DNA of 64,000 nt from Cryptomeria japonica (lineage: Eukaryota; Streptophyta; Pinopsida; Cupressales; Cupressaceae), in the NCBI RefSeq assembly GCF_030272615.1, contig NC_081412.1:664914481-664978480 (forward strand), in the 5' to 3' direction. The translations under genes were made by a program, and so were the position numbers. Under the pieces are notes generated by a model that worked only from the letters and a program-made list of their open reading frames with translations, did not search any database and was not told where the DNA came from. This document shows, piece after piece, positions 46,403 to 57,373 of this stretch (its first letter is position 1; the number at the start of each line of letters is the position of its first letter).

Positions 46403-48496
46403 ATTTTTATGAGTCCCAACAGTGGCTCTGACTAGGGATAGTTGATTGCAAGATCAACACAAGAGTTTAGAATCTATGGCAGAGCAGACCACCTAGGAAA
46501 TAGGACACATCTCTTCTATTAAATTATTCAATGAGCTTCACTCTCCAAAACAAGGGTTCCTTATTGAAAACCACACAACTGAAAACAAAGCGACTGTACA
46601 ATAGAATTTATTTACATATGGCCCCAGGCCATCAAAATTGGAATCAATGCTTACCTTTGTCAAACACATGATTCTCATTTCCATGTGATGTCATGGAAAT
46701 GGGGAAAAGGCAACAACAAAGTTCAATGTTAATAAGTTAGTTTCAACCATAAAACTAAAACAAAGAGCTAAAAACCATTCCAAACATATCAAAAGAGATT
46801 TCAAAAAATGCATGAAAGAAGTTTAACAAAACAAAAGAAAGGAGAAGAGCCTCCCTAAGATGCTTCCATGATGTCTTTTGATGCTTCTCCCTTGTTTCCC
46901 CCCTATCCAAGTCCCAAATGAGTGTAGCTCTCAACTTTTAGCACAAGCCATGGATGCCATATGGAGATTCAAGATGGTTGGATGTGATAAACAAATGCTA
47001 TGCAAGTGTAGGTAGTGATGCTATGAAAAAGCTCTATGCTAATACCAGTATAATAACAATACTCTAATGCTTCCTTCTTTGCTTGAGGAGAAGGCTTCTA
47101 TTTATAGAAGAAACGGGGAAATGAAGGGTTAAGATTGAGCAAACTTAACAAGGGTTAGGATTGAAAGATATTCAATCCATGTGAGACTTTCAACCCAATC
47201 CCATGTTGACAAGTGTCACCATGAGGAGGATTGAGAGGAGAGATAAGGAGCATTGAATTCTTGAGGGGACATGATGGTTACCCAAGGGGGGTGGGTTAGG
47301 GTTAGGTTAATGGATATTCCTTTTATCCAAGGGATAAAGGAATGTGCAAGGGTTAAATGGTTACCTTAGTCAAAGAAATAAATGCTTTGAAGAGACCCAT
47401 GAGTCAAAAGGATGGTTAAGTTAGCGGAAAGTCTCTAACCAAAGGTAAAAGGTGAGTTAACCATAAATGGTTACGTAAGAGCCTTTAATGGTTTGGAAGA
47501 CTTTAGAGGTTAACCATTTGAAGACTTAAAGCCTTAAATACCTTTCAAAGACTTTGAGGGCTTTGAGAAGTGACGCCAAGTTGCTTAGGAATGTGACAAT
47601 ACTTAGGGGATGGATTAGGCTAATTAGGAAGGGGTTAGAAGAATCTAGAAGGGGGTTATGACTGCAAGTGGGTTTTGTAGGAGAATGCAAGTAGGAGGAA
47701 TTTTGGGATTTTTAATTAAAATAAAATCATTTATTTCAATTAAATGGTGTAATTTGCATTTGGATAGATATTTAAATAAATACTAATTTATTTAAATGTG
47801 AATGTGAATTTTGGATTTAAATAAATCTTAATCTATTTACATGAGAAAAAGGAAGATAAAGCATTTAAATGCTTGAAGACTTTGAGGGAAACCATTAAAG
47901 GCTTAAGAAGACTCTAGAAATAAGCCATTAAATTTGAAGACTTTAAGGGAAACCATTAAAGTCTTAAGAAGACTTTAAGGGAAGCCATTAAGTTTGAAGA
48001 CTTTAAGGGAAACCATTAAAGGCTTAAGAAGACTATAGAAGGAAGCCATTGAGTTTGAAGACTTTAAGGGAAACCATTAAAGGTTTCAAGTGGGTGAGGA
48101 TAAATAGGATTTTAAATAAATAATTTATTTAAAATAGTTGTGCAACTTGCATTTGTAGGAAAATACAAGTGGGTGGAGGATAAAGGTGATTTAAATAAAT
48201 GTTAATTTATTTAAATGTGAGAGGTGGGATTTTGGGGGAATTGAAATAAATATTAATTTATTTAAATGTGAGAAAAGATTTAATTAAATAAATATGATTT
48301 ATTTATTTAATTAATGGTATGAATTTGTTAAGTGAATTAAATCAAATAAATTGAATAATTTATTTAATCAATAGGAGAAGAGGGTTAAGATGAATTAATT
48401 AAATATATTAATTTAATTAATTGTTGATTGATGGTTAATTAATCAAATAAATACTAAATATTCATTTAATTAAGTGGACAGATTTATGTGACTACA
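46403..48496 (-). mobile_element. Probable solo LTR related to the Tat LTR, inserted in the minus-strand element
   Basis: The right end on the minus strand starts TGTAGTCACATAAATCTG, like TGTAGACGTATAAAAATG of the Tat LTR. The body shares blocks with it: CCCCTTCTAGA, ATCCCTAAGC-type text, AACCATT...AAAGTCTT units, and a TATA box CTATAAATAGAAG near 47110-47095. GCATG flanks both ends (46398-46402 and 48497-48501), and the interrupted frame reads on if the insert is removed. The left end does not show the expected CA, so that border is tentative. Confidence 0.55.
47870..48092 (-). repeat. Tandem repeat of about 62 bp in the solo LTR
   Basis: GAAGACTTTAAGGGAAACCA with its continuation TTAAAGGCTTAA recurs about 3.5 times. 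The unit is related to AAAGTCTTTGAAAACCATTG in U3 of the Tat LTR, so copy number of this block differs between LTR subfamilies. Confidence 0.75.
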
Positions 48497-50061
48497 GCAT
48501 GAATCAAGGGTAAGCTGGAAGTTTCATTTACATTTGCCTGATCACAAACTCTGCAACTTCTCATCAGCTCATCACATAGAAGATAATCAGCATGTTGGTA
48601 ATCATTCAATCTTTGAAAAATAAAACCCACCTTTGAATGTTGATTATCAAATGACATATAACTGTCATATTGTTTACAATTATTTCCCATCTGAAAAGAA
48701 AAGTAACCCTGTTCCATCTGATCACTAGCAACATCAGGCACATGATGATCGCTAGTTTGCACAAATGGAAAGCACTCATCCATAATACAAGCTTACAAAA
48801 TAGAGATGAACATTTGCTCATAAAATGACTGCAGTCTAGCATGTTGATTACACCTTATATTAGCCTTTTGTAAACATGAAAATGCATGATCATATGTCAA
48901 TGGTTCATTTAGCAATTGCAAATCTGGGAAAACAACTTTAGATTTGTCTTTCTCTTTAACACCAAGATCCACACAATACATATCAAATTCTAATTTCATA
49001 TCAACATATGAATCCACATTATCACATTTATCAACCTTATATGCATTTTCATCTTGTCCATTATTCAAATCAAATGTAGGGAAAGAAAAATCATATGTAT
49101 CATACCCCTTACCCTCAAGAACATCATCAGTATCAAAACATACTCTAATTGGGTATGAGAGATTGGGGACATTTCTGGATGTATACTTCTTAAGATCAAC
49201 AGCTAAGAGTTTTGAGATTTGTTCACTCCTTAGTGAAACTTCTCCTTCATTTTCATTTTCATTGGCTTCATCTTTTGTGTTGTAAACCTTGTCCCAATTT
49301 GATGCACACATTAAATATATAGTGCTCATGTCTTTGTGCACATTTATTTTATCATTACAACAACTTGCATATGCATCATGGCCTTTATCATGCTGACCAT
49401 TAAGTGTTTCTATATGTTGCAACATAGTTTCATAACCTTCATTGCAAACACTTTATGGATTGAACTTAACAACAAGATGATCTATATCATTCAGCTCTAC
49501 AACCTTAATAGGCTCCTTACTACTTGAACAACAACTTGTACTTTCACAATTTTCTTCTTTCTCTGAATACATATCTATAGTACCAGGCTGAGAGTAAGAA
49601 TCATCTTCAACATCATATGAGATATCTCCACTCACGGATTCATCTCCATCATTATACTTAATACTATGTGTATTTTCAGATCTGGTCATTTCTATCCCAT
49701 CTATCCATTCTTTAATACTGGCAACACTTTCTTCCCTCAAAGTTGAAGATCAATTAATTGAGTTAGGCTCATCAAGCTCTAAAAATAATTCAATCCAAAC
49801 TAACTCATGGGGTCTAACATCAACTAGAAGCTAATTTAATGCAACAAGAAATCTTTCATTAAAAACTTATGATGATTCAACCTTTCTCTTCTCTACCTTC
49901 CTTCTTAAAAACAAGGTGCACCTATCTTGGATCTTTTGAAGATGTATTTCAATCTCCCTATGAATGTCATTCAAATTTGACAAAGAAATTTTAGATCTAG
50001 GAATCACATCTAGATCGATCAAATTTGAAAAAATGATTGAACCATTACCATGAAAATGCAT
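48484..50061 (-). pseudogene. Unknown acidic protein of the minus-strand element
   Basis: An ATG at about 50061 begins a piece with HFHGNGSIIFSNLIDLDVI. A second frame runs from 49740 to 48484 with two TAA stops (near 49450 and 48790), about 420 codons, rich in Asp, Asn, Glu and Ser (DISYDVEDDSYSQPGTIDMY; FDLNNGQDENAYKVDKCDNV). No knuckle, protease or RT motif. The frame runs into the LTR inserted at 48496. Function unknown; comparable ORFs of unknown role are common in non-autonomous plant LTR elements. Confidence 0.5.
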
Positions 50062-50726
50062 CTTACTGTTTTACTCTCTTTTCAAAACATATGCAGTCAT
50101 TAACTTCATAAACAAACATACTTCTCACCATATTTTTGACTGAAACTTTTCCAAAACAAAAAGTATGTAACTTTATAACCAATACTCCTTTTCCTGGTGA
50201 CTTGCTTCACCTTATAAGGAACAAATAATTATCTCATGAATGGGAAATACTTAGAGTAAATTTGTTGCTACTGTCCACTTTACCTTTGACTAGAAATTTG
50301 AAGAGAATCTCTAAAACTCAGGTTCGTTCTTACAGAGTCGCCACCTCCCTGAAGAGGAATAAAATTTTACCACTGATCTTCACTCTGAAATACATTTAGA
50401 TTTCTGGGTCTCACACAGCAGAGTCACATAATATTATTTTTAAAAAAATTCTCAGCAACAAAATCTCCAGGACACACATTTTCAAATCTAAAAACAACTG
50501 TCAGATTTCTAAACTTCCAAGACTCTTCCCCAAATGAATTTTGGCCAAACTCATGGGTTTGTCTGCAATCAACAAGGTGAATAAAATTTCTCCCAACCTT
50601 ACTAAAAATGCAATTACAAGACACTCTCCTTCCCCAGCAAAGTCACCATTTTTGTTGTGGTGACTCGAATGGGGCAACTCACTTACAATATTTTTCAATA
50701 GTCGATACTAGAGCTCTTTAGATTAC
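50062..50726 (-). other. Leader of the minus-strand element
   Basis: It lies between the PBS and the first ORF. It contains two or three degenerate repeats of a block resembling the PBS region (AGTCGCCA, AGTCACCA). No coding sequence is supported. Confidence 0.4.
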
Positions 50727-50744
50727 TCCCCAGCGAAGTCGCCA
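50727..50744 (-). other. Primer-binding site of the minus-strand element
   Basis: The minus strand reads TGGCGACTTCGCTGGGGA, seven bases inside the LTR end. Imperfect relatives of this block recur nearby at about 50630-50650. Confidence 0.7.
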
Positions 50745-50751
50745 ATTTTGT

Positions 50752-51570
50752 TGTTCTCAAAAAAGAGAAACCCAAGTTCCCCTACAATCTATCTATGAAA
50801 TAGCCAATCTCAATTAATGAAAAGCTTCAAGGCTTGGACAACATAACATAGGATCCTAATGATGCTCATACACTTCAGGTTCTGCTAGACATAGGGGGGA
50901 CACCCTTTTGATGCATAAAATATAACTAGTTATAGACATATGGCATCAATAAAAGAAGATAAATCTCAAAAGGCTCAACAACAAGGAGGTTACTGCAAAT
51001 GGGCTAGATCTGCATTGACATCTCAACTAGATTGGAGCATGAGATAGGTGGAACAAACTAAAACTACAAACATGAAAAGTCAATGGATATTTGATTTTAA
51101 AATCTCTAACAATTCCCAAAATCTGCAAGATCAATGCCTTATCCAAGGGCATGGAGTCATACATGAATCTACAAATGAAAACCTCTATTGCAAATCCAAA
51201 TTATTGAGAAAGATATCCCTATATTAATGCCTGGCATTAATACATTCTAAAATCAAACAAAGGATCATACATATCTAGACATTATCCTGAGTCCAAAATG
51301 ATTATTCATAGAATTTAAACTCTTCCTTGAAGAGGACCTAAGAACACCCATTACACTCCCACTTTAAGAGGACAAACTCAAACTCCCTTCAAGACTGGAT
51401 TTATTGAAAATTAGAGAAGGCCTAGAGACAATCCAATAAACAGTATATATGCGTTACACATATGTGACCTACAACAAAAAACATCTACGGCAAGACGATA
51501 CTCTATTACTTGAAAAAGGGACATTGTATTGCAAATTTGGAAAAAACTTAGAATTGGAAACCAAGATTTA
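50752..51570 (-). repeat. 5' LTR of the minus-strand element
   Basis: On the + strand it starts TGTTCTCAAAAAAGAG and ends CCAAGATTTA, the final CA having changed to TA. It pairs with 44378-45195. Confidence 0.85.
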
Positions 51571-53737
51571 GGAGCCTTGCTCACAAAAAATCTGGAACCC
51601 CTTTACAAAATGAGAAGACTCTCGAATAATGAGGAAGGGAGGACAAAATCAGATTTCATTCTCTGACAATAGTAACTACCCTATCTTTCAACATTAACTA
51701 TTTCGCACAACTTGGCCTACAAGAAATACAATCTTTCTGACTGAAAATAAATTCTAATATCTGAGGTAACTTTTCCAAAAATATTTGTTGTGGGTTACAC
51801 TTGACTGCAAAAATGAATTCCTTGGATTGAGAGATTTCTAATGAAATATAATATGTCTATATTAGGGCAAAAGAATAATCCCTTAGTCATCAATCCCTCT
51901 GCAGCTCAGTCATTTAAGTTTCTATCTTTTCACCACAGTCTGAAATTAAATTTTAAACTGACTTTCCCGCACAGATCTCAGCCACATTCCACCTCCTAGT
52001 TCACTCATGAGTCTCTCTATGGTGCAGAAGCACCTAGGACTTAGGCTTATAGGATTTTCTCAATTTTGTCTTATACTGACCCTAGCCAAGTTAGGTATTG
52101 AATAAGGACTCCAGGAGGGTCTAAGAGTGAGTTTTTTGAGTCAAATGTAGGCCTAGTAGAATAAGTTGCTTCCTAGGTTTGCATTTTGTATATAGGTAGT
52201 GGTTTGAGTAGGTAATTGACCTTCTTGATGGTCAAAAGTGTCAAAAATTGGTATAAGAATTAGGGAGGGTTAAAATAGTCTTAGGAATGTTTTAAAATTC
52301 ATGAGTAATGACTTAGAATAGGTTTCATGGATTAGAAGAGCAAAAATTGCAAAAAAGTGCAAAGTTGCAAAAAGTTGTCATGACAACTTTTGAAAGTTGT
52401 CATGACAATTTTTGTCCTAAATTTCTTAGCAATGGAGTTAGGGATAGCTCAATGCCCTATAATGCCTCCACACATGGGGAATACTATAAAAAACTTCTAT
52501 TTCACAGTTACCAAGGTTGGAGTCTTTGTTTTGTAAGATCAACAATATGAAACTACTCCTTTTCAAACTGTTTGTCATTATTTTGAGTTATTTTGCTCAT
52601 TTCGTGAATACAAATGGATTGAATCCATTGATATAGTAATGGATTGAGTATAGTTGGTTTGTTTTAGAGTTCATAGTTTCATTTCAATCTTTGAACTTAG
52701 GTTGTATTAGTGTTTTCTTGGTTTTGTTTGCAAACAACTAGTTTTAGCTTGTACATAGCAATTTTGTGTAAAATGGTTGCCCCATGAATTCCCTCCATGA
52801 TACAATCATGGCCTATTGGGACATGGAAGGAAACCAATTTATAGTGTATATATGCAGTGACAATTTCTGGAGATGGAGTTTGATATGACTGTCACCTTGT
52901 TCTAGCGAGTCCAGGAGCAACCCGGCTAGAGGAGAGAGGGCGAATTTGGTGTGCAAAGTGTAGGGGTGAATGCCAAATCACAATATAACCTTTTGGAGGG
53001 GTCAATGAAGTTAGTAAAGAATTTCCAATGCAAGGGGAAGCCTTGAAAAGACCATTTGTTTCTCAAACACAAACTTGACCAGTCACTGCTGATTAGAATG
53101 CCCAAAAACCCTTCAAAACCCTCATTTTTGGGTTAGGGCATTGTACGGTGGGATAAGGAACAAAAACCATAGAAATCACTTGAGGTTAGGTGTATCTTTG
53201 AAGAGAATTCAAACTTATAGCATTGTCTTTTGGACCGTTTTTCCTCAAGCCCTAGAAAATCGGATTTTGGAGGCCTAATAAGGCTAATTCCTTGTAACCC
53301 TTTTCTAGGCAAAATGGTGAAATCAGTAAGAAAGCTAATGATTGAAAACCTCAAATGGACCCAAAAGGTATTCAAAACATGTTATAGGACACCTCCACAC
53401 CTCTACATCAACTCACAATAGTAGGAGGTCAAATTGACAAGTTGAAGCCAAGATAGCCTTAATGAGCACATGGGAAACATTGTGAATTGGTAAGGTTCCT
53501 AGTGAAAACACTTGAAGAAAACACCTTGAAATGTTAAAGAAGAAAGCCCTAGAAGAGATTGAGAAGGAATTGGAGGTCTTAGAACATAGATAGGCTTGGA
53601 GAGTTGGTGGAATTGAGCAACACCAACTAGGTGAAGTGTGAGCAAGCTAGGTGAACCCCATCAAATTGCTATGAGAGCCTATAAGATTTGGGCTAGGTGA
53701 GTAGATGTCCTCAGTGGAATCTATAGGAGACAAAAAC
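51571..53737. other. No gene seen; possibly leader of the gag remnant that follows
   Basis: Moderately AT-rich, no convincing frame. It precedes a + strand gag, so part of it may be the leader of that element. Confidence 0.35.
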
Positions 53738-54437
53738 ATGGTGACCAATGCATAGTTGGAAAATAAATTGGATGATCAAGAGGAAGAGAATAGAATCCTG
53801 AAGGAGAAGTTGATTGAATTGGAAAGAAAGCTTGGTAAGATTGAAACCAAGGCAAATGAAGTGTTGGTAAAGGTTGAAGGAGAAGAAGGGAATGGTAAAG
53901 AAGTGTCAGAGATAGACACAATACCAGAACCTGATCCTATCCTAGAACAAGAACCTTTCTTGAAGGCATTGAAGGCCTTAAGTGGTAAATCACTAGAAGG
54001 ATTGTCATTGTTCACTAGTAAGATGGAGACAGAAGTGGTCCTAGAATGGATAGAATGCATGGATAACCATTTTGAATGTGAAGGCATAACTGAATCCCAA
54101 AGAGTCAAGGTAGCAAAGTCAAGGATGAGAGGAGCTTCTCTCACATGGTGGAAATTAGTGCAAGATGAGAGAAAGAAAGTGGGCAAAGCACCAATCTCTT
54201 GTTGGAAAGGGATGTTAGTCAAAATCAAACAAGTCTATCTCCCTGATGACTATGAAGTGCAAATCCATAGAAAAAGACAAAAATTAGACAAAAAGACCTT
54301 GATCTCAGTAGTTATACAGAGGAGTTTCACACCCTAACCCTATGTCATGATTATATTAGATATGATATACTAACCCTATGTCATGATTATATTAGATATG
54401 ATATACTAACCCTATGTCATGATTATATTAGATATGA
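53738..54437 (+). pseudogene. gag: Chromovirus-like gag remnant
   Basis: ATG at 53738 is followed after five codons by TAG (53753). The frame then encodes a coiled-coil start (LENKLDDQEEENRILKEKLI) and a Retrotrans_gag core with CMDNHFECEGITESQRVKVA, GASLTWWKLVQDERKK and YLPDDYEVQI, typical of chromovirus gag. Near 54295 the frame shifts by one base; the continuation is SSYTEEFHTLTL. It then enters a 36-bp tandem repeat and loses homology. No pol is found downstream. Confidence 0.82.
54332..54437 (+). repeat. 36-bp tandem repeat, nearly three perfect copies, in gag
   Basis: CTAACCCTATGTCATGATTA followed by TATTAGATATGATATA repeats at 36 bp, a multiple of three, so the shifted gag frame reads LTLCHDYIRYDI each time. 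Copies are identical, so the expansion is recent compared with the decay of gag. Confidence 0.9.
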
Positions 54438-55975
54438 TGATGTTATGATAGGGCTTGATTGATGTGACTATCTTGTAAGTGTCTATGTGATAGAGACAAT
54501 GCCATATCACTCATTGCAAGCATGATATGATGTTGCGATTATCTTCACTTGCATGATTATTTACTTTATATGTTGTTGTATATATTTTGTTCGTGACAAG
54601 TTTGCAAGTACCTAACATCAACTCCACCTGGCTTCACAGGTCTGAGCATGTCTTATCCCAATGGCAAGTTGATTGGAGATGACACGACAACCCATTCTAC
54701 ACTCTAGGTTTAAGTTGATTACCCTTGTCATCTTGGTGTCTTGGTGTGATTTGTTTTAACATCTAGTGGTTGCTCGCATTATCCTATGTTGGTGTGCTTT
54801 GAAGTGTTATGATTGTTGGTTTAATTATTGATTGATTAATTAATCAATTTATATAGTTTAATAATGTTAAATTAAATTAATGATTTATATAGTTTATAAT
54901 AAATTAAATTAAATAGTTGATATTAATATTTAATAATAATTTAATGAGAGATTATTATTTTAGTTTTATATTTAATTTAATGATTTAATACCAAAGATAA
55001 TTTTTTATCCGTTTGTGCTTTTTATATTAATGTGGGTACTTTTTTATATCTTTTGGCTATTTCATTAATGGGCTTTTATAATTAATTGTGCCCATGGTTT
55101 ATTTTATCATTGGTTGCTTATAATATTATTATTATTTCTCTTTTTACACTTTTGGGTTAATTAATATATTTTTTCTACCTACCCTATCATTCTATTGACT
55201 AAAGGGTAAGTTAATAAAAATAGTATTTTATAATTCGTACCTTGGTTTCTGAGTAGGGTTGGTAAGAAATATATTGTAACTGTTTATTTTGATTGGCCGA
55301 CAATTTTGTATAGTTTCTCTTTGATTTTTTATTTAATCAACTTCCCTGCATTTTGTCCGGTTAACTATTCTTGAGTTTTCTTCTGCAAATTTTAATCTTG
55401 GCTGGAGATTTATATTTGGTTGTTGGCTTGTGGGAAGAATTTTGCATTTATTGAAGATTGGATTGTGGATTTCGATATGGAGGTTGTCTTTGGTTGTAAT
55501 TTGACTGTGGACTACTCTTCATCGGATTTCATATACCTTTTTCCTTCATTCTCCAAGTTAGAGGCTTTTCTCTTGCATTTATTTTTCTTGAAGAAATTGT
55601 TTCCACCATGTTTGTGTAAAGATTTATTGTGGGGATAGTGAGGATTTGAATATGTTGAATATTAATTATATGGTTAAGAGTAAATAAATATATTGGGGAT
55701 TTGATTTTTATGTGTGTGTTATGAAAGTGTTATGAATGGCTTGGTTCCTCTCTCTGTGTGATGTTGTGAGTTTTTACAGCTTTAGGAATTGATTCTGATG
55801 ATAATAATTTATTTTTTAGACTTAGTTTTGACTTGATTACTGAGATAATTTCATTGTTGCAACTTTTTGGACTCGGTTTTGGCTCCTATTTTTTATGCCT
55901 TAGTAATTTCTAAGCAAATCATCACTTTTTGCTCCGTATTTTTTAGTTTTTAAGCCTCTATTCTGAATGCACTAT
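54438..55975. other. AT-rich sequence, no gene seen
   Basis: Includes a very AT-rich core at 54830-55000 and a T-rich stretch to 55400. No supported frame. Confidence 0.4.
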
Positions 55976-56014
55976 TTCCTATCATAAGTTCCCAAGAAAT
56001 TTTCTATATGCACC

Positions 56015-56222
56015 ACTTCTTGTTGTAGATGCACTAGACTGGGTGACAAATGCACTATTTCCTGTTGCAAAATGTGCCAGGAGATATATGCACCTTCCTA
56101 TAGCAAATACTCCAGGAGATGTTGTAAAAGGACTACTTCCTCCCACAAATCAACCAGGAGATGTTGTGTATGCACTACTTCCTATTGCAAATGCGCTAGG
56201 AGATGTCTTATATACACTAATC
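56015..56222 (+). repeat. Degenerate 42-bp tandem repeat
   Basis: About five units carry GCACTACTTCCTATTGCAAA and CNAGGAGATGTTGTAT. The period is 38-42 bp. A short frame through it gives a 14-residue repeat (LLPIANALGDVLYT) but has no recognisable product. Confidence 0.7.
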
Positions 56223-57340
56223 TATCTATTTTATCTTCTATGATTTTTCTGAGTTTTTAATCTTCAGTTTTTGGTATCCAGAGGTTGTTCCTTGGTTCAT
56301 GCATTATCCTAGGATTGTTTATTGATTATAATTGTGTATTTACAAAGATGCAGTATGTTTTTGTTATTACTCTTCGAGGTCATTTATTGAATTTATTTTT
56401 ATATGCATGATGTGTGCATTCCATGTTGTTTATAATGCTCATGACATATGTTATTCATGTCTCATGAATTTATATTTGATTAATAACCTTGGTTATCTGG
56501 TTGGATTTTTTGAGATCCCATGTTATGTGTTTTACATTATTGTAACCCTAAGGTCTAGGTGCATGCTAGGGGGAGTGGGTTTCCAAGTAGGTGACTGGGT
56601 CATGAGGAATAGACTGGTAGGTTACCTAGGGTCTAGACCACGAGAATATCTCATTGGAAGTTAACCTTGTAATCAACTGATGACATAAATAATTAATCTT
56701 AATGGGATGGCTAGAGGTAAATCACCATAATAAGAAAATAAATGGATTTGTGGGTTCAACTCATGTCCTTGGGATGTTTATATGGATATGAGAATGGTTG
56801 GGTAGATCTTGGTGATCTAGGTAAGCCAAACTCCCTTGGTATCCTCATAAGTTGAGACAGATTTGCATGAGTATCACAGATGCTGGGACAGGTTCTCAGG
56901 TTCCCATGGTGGCTACATGTGATTTGACACTCTTTCCCTATATGTAGGTCCTAGCAACTTGAGTCTTGATTTATAAGTTGCCTCTAGAGATTTTTGTGTT
57001 GGAAGACTTGTGTTTATTTGAGCTTTGAGTTAGCCTTGAGTTGTGTTTTTTGTTGTGTCCTTTGGCTTTTAGGTGTCAACCTAGATCTAGAGTGTGTGTG
57101 GGATCTTGTGTCATCTCCTAGCATGGGGGGTAGTTCCTTTGGTTCCACATAGTCGGGTGGTCTGATGCCTTCTTCCATTGGGATGTCCTTCTTTGGTTGC
57201 TCTTGCACATGGATGTGGATTCTTTCGTTGCAGTTTATGGATGGATTTTGGTGGCATATTATTGTAATATGATTCATGTGGCATATGTATCTTGTAGAAC
57301 TCTTGATGTAACTTCATATGTCATTGTGAGCCATGCTCCT

Positions 57341-57373
<33 letters not shown>

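Larger units (their letters stand above)
44378..51570 (-). mobile_element. Minus-strand LTR element with 818/819-bp LTRs, probably non-autonomous
   Basis: Matching LTRs lie at 44378-45195 and 50752-51570 in the same orientation. A PBS lies just inside the right-hand one, so the element runs right to left. The interior has one unknown acidic ORF and no RT, protease or integrase that I can find. It is interrupted by another LTR at 46403-48496. Flanking 5-mers (CCTAT and GGAGC) do not match, so the target duplication is lost or mutated. Confidence 0.8.

Noticed and set aside
46410-46440. GCCACTGTTGGG on the minus strand as a PBS of the inserted Tat-like LTR
   Set aside because: It lies within the segment bracketed by GCATG and no interior follows it, so a solo LTR is the simpler reading; kept only as a doubt about the left border.
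44378-51575. Matching target-site duplication for the minus-strand LTR element
   Set aside because: CCTAT on the left and GGAGC on the right do not match, nor do longer flanks.
56043-56243. 66-codon repeat protein
   Set aside because: ATG-less start and degenerate 42-bp tandem repeat; no evidence of coding selection.
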